This document shows, piece after piece, positions 1 through 4,957 of a stretch of 8,123 nucleotides of DNA (position 1 is its first letter; each line of letters opens with the position of its first letter). A model generated the notes under the pieces. It saw nothing but the letters and a program-made list of their open reading frames with translations. It was not told the DNA's origin and did no database searches. A program made the position numbers and the translations under genes. This stretch comes from Gammaproteobacteria bacterium (GTDB lineage Bacteria; Pseudomonadota; Gammaproteobacteria; UBA12402), in assembly GCA_028282395.1 (NCBI GenBank), contig JANQHY010000291.1:1-8123 (forward strand). Reading direction: 5' to 3'.

Positions 1-1
1 A

Positions 2-280
2 AATAGTGAAAATGAGAATACACAAGCGCATATCAATGAAGAGATCAAGGCTCATCGAGCTAATAGTGATAGCCCTTCTTTGCAGTCCAATGTCTCTTCG
101 AATGATGTGAAAATAAGAACTTCGATCGATGTCAAGATCACTGATAATTCGCCACCACACAAGGACTCACATTTTGGCAAGGCGAGTAACCTCTATCACG
201 ATAGCGATGGCCAATCTAACACACATGTTAAAGACTCACCCACTAAAGAAGGTGATGTTATTAATCCTACTAATGACTAA
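2..280 (+). CDS. C-terminal end of an unrecognised hydrophilic protein (5' end outside window)
   Basis: The frame is open from the left edge for 92 codons and stops with TAA at 278-280, so this is probably the tail of a gene that begins upstream. The encoded stretch is dominated by N, S, D, H, K, E and T. It has no hydrophobic segment, no cysteine and no motif I recognise. Short related phrases recur (NSDSP, DNSPP, VKDSP, and DVKI twice), which suggests a disordered, low-complexity tail rather than a folded domain. A TTG at 80 could be read as a start, but the frame is open before it and no good ribosome binding site precedes it. The rubredoxin operon follows on the same strand but has its own putative promoter. 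Function unknown. The region could also be noncoding with an open frame by chance. Confidence 0.5.
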   Translation, partial: NSENENTQAHINEEIKAHRANSDSPSLQSNVSSNDVKIRTSIDVKITDNSPPHKDSHFGKASNLYHDSDGQSNTHVKDSPTKEGDVINPTND

Positions 281-306
281 GTCCCCTTTCCCCTTTCCTT
301 CAGCTT

Positions 307-315
307 TGCTAGAAT
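307..315 (+). promoter_or_regulatory. Putative extended -10 promoter for the rubredoxin operon
   Basis: TG-C-TAGAAT at 307-315 matches the extended -10 pattern (TGnTATAAT) with one mismatch in the hexamer. The pyrimidine-rich sequence upstream offers no convincing -35 box, which extended -10 promoters can tolerate. Transcription would start near 322, giving a leader of about 40 bases before the ATG at 362. The ATG at 329 would be left almost without a leader. Confidence 0.4.
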
Positions 316-350
316 AGCGCTGTTTCATATGCAGGTATTCCAGGCGGATG

Positions 351-355
351 AGGAG
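351..355 (+). promoter_or_regulatory. Ribosome binding site deciding the rubredoxin start
   Basis: AGGAG lies 6 bases before the ATG at 362. The in-frame upstream ATG at 329 has no such site, so 362 is preferred. The resulting 57-residue protein has the usual rubredoxin length. Confidence 0.75.
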
Positions 356-361
356 ACAACA

Positions 362-535
362 ATGAAAATGAAAAAGTGGCAGTGTGTCATGTGTGGGTTT
401 ATTTATGATGAAGCGGTCGGCTGGCCAGAAGATGGTATTGCTGCCGGGACACCCTGGGAAGAGGTGCCAGAGAGCTGGTTTTGTCCCGATTGTGGTGCAA
501 CCAAAGATGACTTTATTATGGTTGAGGTGAAGTAG
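362..535 (+). CDS. rubA: Rubredoxin
   Basis: A small cytosolic one-iron electron carrier of 57 residues, the usual rubredoxin size. The two knuckles that bind Fe(SCys)4 are intact: C8-V-M-C11-G and C41-P-D-C44-G. The aromatic core residues (W6, Y15, W32, F40) and the family stretch from G30 to P42 are also visible. Members of this family pass single electrons from an NAD(P)H-dependent reductase to acceptors such as alkane hydroxylases, superoxide reductases or flavodiiron proteins. None of these acceptors is in the window, so the physiological target is unknown. The ATG at 362 is chosen because AGGAG precedes it by 6 bases. An in-frame ATG at 329 would add 11 residues without a ribosome site. 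The reductase gene starts one base after the stop codon, so the two are surely co-transcribed and probably translationally coupled. Confidence 0.96.
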   Translation: MKMKKWQCVMCGFIYDEAVGWPEDGIAAGTPWEEVPESWFCPDCGATKDDFIMVEVK

Positions 536-536
536 T

Positions 537-1715
537 ATGGCAGGAGTTGTCATTATCGGTACGGGATTGGCCGGCTATCAATTGGCACGTCAGTTTCGCA
601 GTCATGATAGCATCACGCCGTTAACATTAATTAGTCGTGATGATGGCAGTTTCTACAGCAAACCGATGTTGTCGAAGGCGCTATCGATGGGGAAAAGTGC
701 TGACCAGTTGGCAACGCAGAGTGCCGAACAGATGGCCAAAGTGCTGGATGCAACCATTCTAGTTGATACCAGCGTGCAGTCGATTGCCACAGAGCAGCGA
801 TTGTTGACCTATCTGCATCATGGCGAGCAGCATCAACTAAATTATAGTAAGTTGGTCTTTGCTTGCGGTGCTGAGGTGATTAAATTACCGCTAGATCAGC
901 AAGCAGACATTTTACACGTCAATGATCTTGAAGATTATCGCCATTTTCGCCACTGCATTGATGGCAAACAGCGTATAGCATTAATTGGTGCCGGATTGAT
1001 TGGTTGTGAGTTTGCCAATGATCTCGCTACCAATGGTTATCAGGTTGAGGTGATTGCGCCTGATATTTGGCCGCTGCCGAGATTATTGCCACAAAAGGTT
1101 GGTGTGCAACTGCAGCAGGCGCTGGAACAGCGCGGCGTCAATTTTCATTTGAGTCAGGAAGTGGTGGCAGTTGAGTCACTGTCTGATGATAAGTTTAAAC
1201 TAACTACCAGCAGTGGCGAGATTCTCACGGTTGACGCGGTGCTATCTGCGGTTGGGTTGCGTGCGAGCACTGCACTAGCGCAAGCGGCTGGAATTGAGGT
1301 TGGTCGTGGCATTGTGACAGACCGTTACTTGATGACGAGTGCTGAGGACCATTTTGCTTTAGGTGATTGTGCTGAGGTGGCGGGGTTGCTGTGTCAGCAT
1401 ATTGCGCCAATCCAAAAAGCAGCAACCGCATTAGCAAAAACCTTGGCTGGTGAGCGCACCGCGGTCCATTATCCGGCAATGCCAGTGGTGGTAAAAACCT
1501 CTGTTTACCCGATTATGATCTGCCCATGGTTGGGTGCAACCGCTGAGCAGCCTGGCGAGTGGCAGTTTGAAATCGATAGTGATGGCAGCGCCAAAGGGCT
1601 ATGCCATAATCTTTTTGGCCAACCTGTCGGGTTTCTACTAACCGGTAAACGTGTAGCAGAACGTTTTGCCTTGGAGAAGCAGATGCCACCCTGGCTTGAT
1701 GAGCCGGCTATTTGA
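537..1715 (+). CDS. rubB: Rubredoxin-NAD(+) reductase, FAD-dependent
   Basis: This enzyme transfers electrons from NADH through FAD to rubredoxin. The 392-residue protein has the two-dinucleotide-fold architecture of pyridine nucleotide-disulfide oxidoreductases. G8-T-G-L-A-G13 at the N-terminus binds the FAD ADP moiety. G151-A-G-L-I-G156-C-E marks the NADH-binding Rossmann fold. A274-L-G-D-C-A-E280 is the second FAD contact. The C-terminal part (about 310-385) fits the small C-terminal domain of rubredoxin reductases. No redox-active CxxC or CxxxxC of the glutathione reductase type follows the first glycine motif, as expected for this subgroup. Length is typical for RubB/AlkT-like enzymes. 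The start ATG at 537 is one base after the rubredoxin stop and has GAGG at 524-527 inside the end of the rubredoxin gene. Because it directly follows rubredoxin, the partner assignment is strong. A close alternative would be another ferredoxin- or nitrite-type reductase of the same fold. Confidence 0.93.
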   Translation: MAGVVIIGTGLAGYQLARQFRSHDSITPLTLISRDDGSFYSKPMLSKALSMGKSADQLATQSAEQMAKVLDATILVDTSVQSIATEQRLLTYLHHGEQHQLNYSKLVFACGAEVIKLPLDQQADILHVNDLEDYRHFRHCIDGKQRIALIGAGLIGCEFANDLATNGYQVEVIAPDIWPLPRLLPQKVGVQLQQALEQRGVNFHLSQEVVAVESLSDDKFKLTTSSGEILTVDAVLSAVGLRASTALAQAAGIEVGRGIVTDRYLMTSAEDHFALGDCAEVAGLLCQHIAPIQKAATALAKTLAGERTAVHYPAMPVVVKTSVYPIMICPWLGATAEQPGEWQFEIDSDGSAKGLCHNLFGQPVGFLLTGKRVAERFALEKQMPPWLDEPAI

Positions 1716-1720
1716 AGGAG
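1715..1720 (+). promoter_or_regulatory. Ribosome binding site of kdsA
   Basis: AAGGAG overlaps the last base of the rubB stop codon and lies 9 bases before the ATG at 1730. It supports that ATG over the TTG at 1712, which would start before the ribosome site. Confidence 0.7.
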
Positions 1721-1729
1721 AGAAGTGAT

Positions 1730-2575
1730 ATGGCGCTGACGCTGAAAAAATGGGATATGACAATAGGTGCTGGTCAGGCGCTGTTCTGTATGTTGGGATT
1801 AAATGTATTAGAAGATTTGGGGTTGGCGCTGGAGACAGCAACGGAACTGCAGCGCGTTAGCCAACAGCTTGAGCTACCTTTTGTTTTTAAGGCCAGCTTT
1901 GATAAAGCCAACCGTTCATCAATTAACAGCTTTCGTGGTCCTGGATTATCTCAAGGGTTGGAAATCTTAGCGCAAGTGAAACGACAACTTAATGTGCCAA
2001 TTATTACCGATATTCATGAGGTCGCACAGGCTGAGCCAGTTGCCGAGGTGGCTGATATTGTTCAGATTCCCGCATTTCTCTGTCGTCAAACTGACCTAGT
2101 GGTGGCTGCAGCACGGGCGGTGGCAAAACAGCAGGGGCTATTGCAGGTGAAGAAGGCGCAGTTTCTCGCGCCGTGGGACTGTAAAAATATTCTCAGCAAA
2201 ATTAAGCAGGCGAGTGGCGAAGAGATGACGATTTTGTGTGAGCGTGGTAGCCAGTTTGGCTACAACAACCTAGTTGTTGATATGCTAGCAATTGCCGAGA
2301 TGCACAAGCTTAATGTGCCGGTAACCATTGATGCTACCCATGCGGTACAATTGCCGGGCGCTGATCCACGTACAGGTGGTGAGTCTACTGGCGGTAGACG
2401 TGATGGCGTAGCAGTTATTGCTAAAGCAGCAGTGGCGGCTGGTGCTGATGGTGTTTTTCTCGAATTTCATCCCGACCCTGATGCGGCCAAGTGTGATGCA
2501 CTCAGCTGTTTGCCTTTGGCGCAGGCCGGCGATCTGTTGGCGCAGTTAAAAACCCTCTATTCCGCTGTCCATTAA
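1730..2575 (+). CDS. kdsA: 3-deoxy-8-phosphooctulonate (Kdo-8-P) synthase
   Basis: A cytosolic enzyme that condenses D-arabinose 5-phosphate with PEP to give Kdo-8-phosphate, the precursor of the Kdo sugar in the lipopolysaccharide inner core. The 281-residue length matches the family (about 280-284). Visible signatures are F51-V-F-K-A-S-F-D-K-A-N-R-S-S64, R69-G-P-G, I92-T-D-I-H-E, C170-E-R-G, F176-G-Y-N-N-L-V-V-D184, D201-A-T-H204, G221-G-R-R, F243-L-E-F-H-P-D-P250 and C255-D256. The position that is Cys in metal-dependent enzymes is N25 (in G-L-N-V-L-E), which points to the metal-independent class. Two features are divergent: the usual L-E-S after that Asn is L-E-D, and the loop between H204 and GGRR is about four residues longer than in E. 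coli. The start ATG at 1730 has AAGGAG at 1715-1720, 14 bases after rubB. The gene is last in the rubA-rubB-kdsA operon, an unusual setting. Confidence 0.95.
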   Translation: MALTLKKWDMTIGAGQALFCMLGLNVLEDLGLALETATELQRVSQQLELPFVFKASFDKANRSSINSFRGPGLSQGLEILAQVKRQLNVPIITDIHEVAQAEPVAEVADIVQIPAFLCRQTDLVVAAARAVAKQQGLLQVKKAQFLAPWDCKNILSKIKQASGEEMTILCERGSQFGYNNLVVDMLAIAEMHKLNVPVTIDATHAVQLPGADPRTGGESTGGRRDGVAVIAKAAVAAGADGVFLEFHPDPDAAKCDALSCLPLAQAGDLLAQLKTLYSAVH

Positions 2576-2584
2576 GGTTATCGA

Positions 2585-3790
2585 TTAATAAATCAAACCA
2601 AAGAACCAGAGTGGGATTGTCTGCTTACTTGCCACTAAAATATCATCTTTTACCAGAAAAGCGGGAATCTCTAAATTAGCAATCTGTTTAGTTGTTTTGT
2701 TTTTTCCACCTATTTCAAAAATATGTGTTTTTGTACGGTAATCTGCTTGTTTAGAATAATAAATTTTTTGATTCGCATCGCGCAGCGCTTGAATAAAATA
2801 GAGCTCTCTCAACGTTCCTTGATTAGCGGTATCGCCAAATGCCTGCTGTAGCGTGTAAAATAGTGTTGTATTGTGTAGAAATATTTTTTGTGGTTTTCTC
2901 AGATATTGATTGCCACCTTCAAAGGGGTAAATGATTTGTATCAACCCAACACTTTCCAAGATGGTCAAATAGTTAAATACCGTTTGATGTGCTACCTGCA
3001 TATTCTTTGCAATATTGTTTGTATTGACCTCGCCAGGTGGAATATTTGATAAATAGCTTAATATTTTTTTAAATAGATGAAGATTGTGTGTTTTTAAATC
3101 AAAATAACTTGGGATGTCTACAAAAATAATTTTTTCAATAACGCGCATGACACGTTCATAGTAAGTATGCGTGTCTTCAAAGAAAAATGGATAATAACCG
3201 GCTGCTAAATATTTTTTGAAATGTCCTATAACAGTATTGATTGCTCCCAGTTCATTAAAATTCTGTGGGTTGCTCAATAATTTTGAAAGTTTAATTGCCT
3301 TTAGGTCATTTTTCTGAGAAAAATTCAAATACTCCCTGAATGACATGCCAGAAAGGTGATAAAGTTTCGCGCGGCGTGAAAGATCATGACTGCCTTTGAC
3401 TAACTCGAGCATTGAGCTGCCAGAATAGACGATTTTAATGTCAGGAAAAGCATCATACAAATTCTTTAGCTCCTGTTCCCAGTTAGCATATTTATGAATC
3501 TCGTCAATAAAGAAAAAACGATGTCCCTCTAAATTGTACAAATCATTAATAAATTCCACTAAAGTACTTTGGCGAAAATAGATGGCATCTGCAGAAAAAT
3601 AGAATACCTTTTGGTCTTTGGCTAGCTTTTCCTTGATGTATTGCAGCATGAGTGTCGTTTTTCCAACACCGCGTGGGCCAATAATGCCGGTTAGTCGACT
3701 TAGTTGAAAACTATCATATAAGTAACGCTTAAACGATAGGTCTGTTATTGCTAACAGGCGCTCAAAGGTCTGTTGTAAAAAAGCATCCAA
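2585..3790 (-). CDS. AAA family ATPase with C-terminal DUF4143-type domain
   Basis: A 401-residue protein of the widespread but poorly understood AAA_14/DUF4143 family. The biological role of most members is unknown and I assign none. Visible in order: an N-terminal helix ending in F20-K-R-Y-L-Y-D; Walker A G38-P-R-G-V-G-K44-T-T; Walker B with catalytic acid F94-I-D96-E97; a sensor-1-like Y122-S-G-S-S-M; an R139-R-A-K-L-Y-H-L-S-G segment typical of the family; a winged-helix-like stretch (about 255-290); and the diagnostic tail F358-E-I-G-G-K-N-K-T with I392-P-L-W-F-F-G-L-I-Y at the very end. The gene is complete. The only possible in-frame start near the 5' end is TTG at 3790, because a TAA lies three codons upstream. 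It is supported by GGAG 10 bases before it. Base composition is much more AT-rich than its neighbours, suggesting horizontal acquisition. It converges on kdsA with a 9-base gap between stop codons. Confidence 0.9.
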   Translation of the reverse strand: MDAFLQQTFERLLAITDLSFKRYLYDSFQLSRLTGIIGPRGVGKTTLMLQYIKEKLAKDQKVFYFSADAIYFRQSTLVEFINDLYNLEGHRFFFIDEIHKYANWEQELKNLYDAFPDIKIVYSGSSMLELVKGSHDLSRRAKLYHLSGMSFREYLNFSQKNDLKAIKLSKLLSNPQNFNELGAINTVIGHFKKYLAAGYYPFFFEDTHTYYERVMRVIEKIIFVDIPSYFDLKTHNLHLFKKILSYLSNIPPGEVNTNNIAKNMQVAHQTVFNYLTILESVGLIQIIYPFEGGNQYLRKPQKIFLHNTTLFYTLQQAFGDTANQGTLRELYFIQALRDANQKIYYSKQADYRTKTHIFEIGGKNKTTKQIANLEIPAFLVKDDILVASKQTIPLWFFGLIY

Positions 3791-3800
3791 TTTAAGTTAA

Positions 3801-3804
3801 CTCC
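3801..3804 (-). promoter_or_regulatory. Ribosome binding site supporting the TTG start of the ATPase
   Basis: On the minus strand GGAG precedes the TTG at 3790 by 10 bases. An in-frame stop upstream excludes an earlier start, and the next methionine lies beyond Walker A. This site is therefore what decides the unusual start. Confidence 0.6.
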
Positions 3805-3822
3805 AAAATTATTCCTACTTTT

Positions 3823-3838
3823 TTAAAGTATACTTTAA
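3823..3838. repeat. Perfect 16-bp palindrome, possible operator of the ATPase gene
   Basis: TTAAAGTATACTTTAA is identical to its reverse complement. A third copy of the half-site, TACTTT, lies at 3816-3821 just to the left, giving TACTTT-TTT-AAAGTA-TACTTT in a row. The palindrome contains the -10 box of the minus-strand promoter. That is where a dimeric repressor would be expected to bind. No regulator gene is visible next to it. Confidence 0.6.
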
Positions 3839-3855
3839 TTCTGTGCGGATGGCAA
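3827..3855 (-). promoter_or_regulatory. Sigma70-type promoter for the ATPase gene
   Basis: Reading the minus strand, TTGCCA (plus positions 3855-3850) and TATACT (3832-3827) are separated by exactly 17 bases. Each box has one mismatch to the -35 and -10 consensus. Transcription would start near 3820, leaving a leader of about 30 bases that contains the GGAG ribosome site. This implies that the ATPase is transcribed on its own, independently of its neighbours. Confidence 0.6.
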
Positions 3856-3901
3856 GGAAAATCGGCTGATCACATAGGGTAGTGACTTTTTAAACTGCAT
3901 A

Positions 3902-3920
3902 GTATCAAGCTTGTATCAAG
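3902..3920. repeat. Direct repeat GTATCAAG, 11-bp period
   Basis: GTATCAAG occurs at 3902-3909 and again at 3913-3920, so the copies are 11 bases apart, about one helical turn. It lies upstream of the aldolase-like gene, over or just upstream of its candidate promoter, so it could be a pair of protein-binding half-sites. The junction also forms the small palindrome CAAGCTTG at 3906-3913. Confidence 0.4.
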
Positions 3921-3939
3921 ATGATGGAAGCATTAGTAT
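3911..3939 (+). promoter_or_regulatory. Weak candidate promoter for the aldolase-like gene
   Basis: TTGTAT at 3911-3916 and TAGTAT at 3934-3939 are 17 bases apart. They match consensus at 3 of 6 and 4 of 6 positions. The spacing is right but the boxes are poor, so activation by a regulator, or a different promoter, is possible. Confidence 0.25.
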
Positions 3940-3969
3940 AGCCAATAATTAATTTAACGAGATTATGTC

Positions 3970-4731
3970 ATGGACTCTGAAAGTAACGTAGCCGCAATCG
4001 ATACAGCAGCAGCAGTTGACCAATTAAGAGAGAACCTTGCGATGGCCTATCGGCTTTTAGCCCATTTAGACATGGATGACGCCACTTATACCCATCTTTC
4101 AGCACGGTTGCCAGGCAGTGACACTTTCCATATTTTGCCATTCGGACAGCTTTTTTGTGAAGTAACAGCGTCATCCTTGATTGAGGTTGATTTCACTGGC
4201 CAAGTATTGCAGGGAGAAGAGTATCAATATAACCAGACAGGCTATGTTATTCACGGTAATATCTATCGTGCCCGCCCAGATATCAACGCGGTTTTTCATC
4301 TCCATACCACTGCTGGTGTCGCGGTTTCAGCACTGAAAGCGGGATTGTTGCCTATCAGCCAGTTTGCCCTTCATCTTTATCAGCGTATTGCCTACTACGA
4401 TTACCAATCGTTGGAGCTCTCTTTTGATAAAGGTTGCGGTTTGGTCGATGCATTAGGGCAGAAGCGGGTTATGATGCTGCGTAATCACGGCACATTGACT
4501 TGTGGTAGCACGCTCCATGAGGCTTTTTTTTATAGCTACCATCTTGAGCAAGCGTGTCGAGTCCAGTGCCAACTTAATCATGTTAAGGCAGAGGATTTAG
4601 TCCTACCGTCAGCGCAGATGTGCCAACAAGCCAACCGCGACTTGCTCGGTTTTGAAGAGGATTTAGGTAGGCGTGACTGGCTAGCATGGCAGCGTTTAAT
4701 GAGCCGACTCTACCCCGATTATCGCTGCTGA
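3970..4731 (+). CDS. Class II aldolase/adducin family protein
   Basis: A 253-residue protein with the class II aldolase/adducin N-terminal fold across most of its length. The Zn-binding histidines of the family are present: H110 and H112 in F-H-L-H-T-T, and H173 in L-R-N-H-G-T. The family patterns T41-H-L-S-A-R and I94-H-G-N-I-Y-R-A-R-P-D are clear. Aligning around I94-H95 with L-fuculose-phosphate aldolase places G91 where the catalytic Glu73 sits. As in other adducin-like members, it may therefore not be a classical aldolase. A lyase, epimerase or decarboxylase-like reaction on a sugar acid is possible, but I see no evidence for a particular substrate. No signal peptide or membrane segment is visible. 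The start ATG at 3970 is preceded by a weak GAG at 3959-3961; the ATG at 3965 is out of frame and stops quickly. It stands alone, upstream of the initiator tRNA promoter. Confidence 0.88.
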   Translation: MDSESNVAAIDTAAAVDQLRENLAMAYRLLAHLDMDDATYTHLSARLPGSDTFHILPFGQLFCEVTASSLIEVDFTGQVLQGEEYQYNQTGYVIHGNIYRARPDINAVFHLHTTAGVAVSALKAGLLPISQFALHLYQRIAYYDYQSLELSFDKGCGLVDALGQKRVMMLRNHGTLTCGSTLHEAFFYSYHLEQACRVQCQLNHVKAEDLVLPSAQMCQQANRDLLGFEEDLGRRDWLAWQRLMSRLYPDYRC

Positions 4732-4732
4732 C

Positions 4733-4746
4733 CGCTACTTTTAGCG
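4733..4746 (+). other. Small hairpin just after the aldolase-like gene
   Basis: CGCTA-CTTT-TAGCG forms a perfect 5-bp stem with a 4-base loop directly after the stop codon. No run of T follows, so it is at best a weak or factor-dependent 3' end, and it may be chance. Confidence 0.2.
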
Positions 4747-4781
4747 CCTGGCAAGTCACGAATATTTCTTTATTCAAAGGA

Positions 4782-4810
4782 TTGCAATCACCCCTGATTT
4801 CGGCTATAGT
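4782..4810 (+). promoter_or_regulatory. Promoter of the initiator tRNA - rimP - nusA - infB operon
   Basis: TTGCAA at 4782-4787 and TATAGT at 4805-4810 are separated by exactly 17 bases. They match consensus at 5 of 6 and 5 of 6 positions. Transcription would begin near 4817, a few bases before the mature tRNA at 4823. A strong promoter directly before the tRNA is what the equivalent E. coli operon has. No other good promoter is evident between the tRNA and rimP. Confidence 0.75.
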
Positions 4811-4822
4811 TCTCCATGTTGA

Positions 4823-4899
4823 TGCGGGGTGGAGCAGTCTGGCAGCTCGTCGGGCTCATAACCCGAACGTCGCAGGTTCAAATCCTGCCCCCGCTACCA
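4823..4899 (+). tRNA. Initiator tRNA-fMet (anticodon CAT at 4857-4859)
   Basis: The 77-base sequence folds as a full cloverleaf and closely resembles E. coli initiator tRNA. It differs from elongator tRNA-Met in the hallmark ways. The anticodon stem has three consecutive G-C pairs (GGG at 29-31, CCC at 39-41). The D stem has A11-U24. There is no Watson-Crick pair at 1-72, the feature recognised by methionyl-tRNA formyltransferase. Here that position is U1 opposite U72, whereas E. coli has C1 opposite A72. The T arm (GCAGG-TTCAAAT-CCTGC) is regular, the variable loop is ACGTC, and A73-CCA is encoded. It is the first transcribed unit of the rimP-nusA-infB operon, matching the metY arrangement in E. 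coli. Confidence 0.97.
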
Positions 4900-4918
4900 G
4901 CAGCAGCGTCGTAACAAG

Positions 4919-4940
4919 AAACCCCGTTTGGGGTTTTTTT
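4919..4940 (+). terminator. Rho-independent terminator or attenuator between the tRNA and rimP
   Basis: AAACCCC (4919-4925), loop GTTT, then GGGGTTT (4930-4936) forms a 7-bp stem within a run of seven T (4934-4940). It ends the tRNA transcript, but because no other promoter is visible for rimP, it must be partly read through. The ratio of tRNA to mRNA could be set here. Confidence 0.8.
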
Positions 4941-4947
4941 ATACGGC

Positions 4948-4953
4948 AAGGAG
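4948..4953 (+). promoter_or_regulatory. Ribosome binding site of rimP
   Basis: AAGGAG is 4 bases before the ATG at 4958 and 7 before the in-frame GTG at 4961. The TTG at 4928 lies inside the terminator and before this site, so it is excluded as a start. ATG is preferred, but the GTG has the more usual spacing. Confidence 0.7.
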
Positions 4954-4957
4954 AAAA

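Noticed and set aside
284..298. Pyrimidine tract with CCCCTTT repeated twice
   Set aside because: It is too short and simple to support a specific function. It may only be part of the promoter spacer.
329..361. Earlier in-frame ATG for rubredoxin at 329
   Set aside because: It has no ribosome binding site, would add 11 residues foreign to the family and would leave almost no leader after the putative promoter.
236..553. 105-codon minus-strand open frame over the rubredoxin gene
   Set aside because: It is antisense to a clear rubredoxin gene, has no recognisable motif and no supporting start signals.
2576..2599. Imperfect inverted repeat between the convergent kdsA and ATPase stop codons (GGTT..GATT-aata-AATC.AACC)
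   Set aside because: The stem is AT-rich, interrupted by a bulge and not followed by a clear T-run on either strand, so I do not call it a bidirectional terminator.
2585..3790. ATPase and palindrome as part of a toxin-antitoxin or defence system
   Set aside because: There is no partner gene next to the ATPase, both neighbours are unrelated metabolic genes, and the family has no established defence role that I can cite.
3864..3876. CRP-like half-site around TGATCACA
   Set aside because: Only one half matches the TGTGA-N6-TCACA pattern on either strand.
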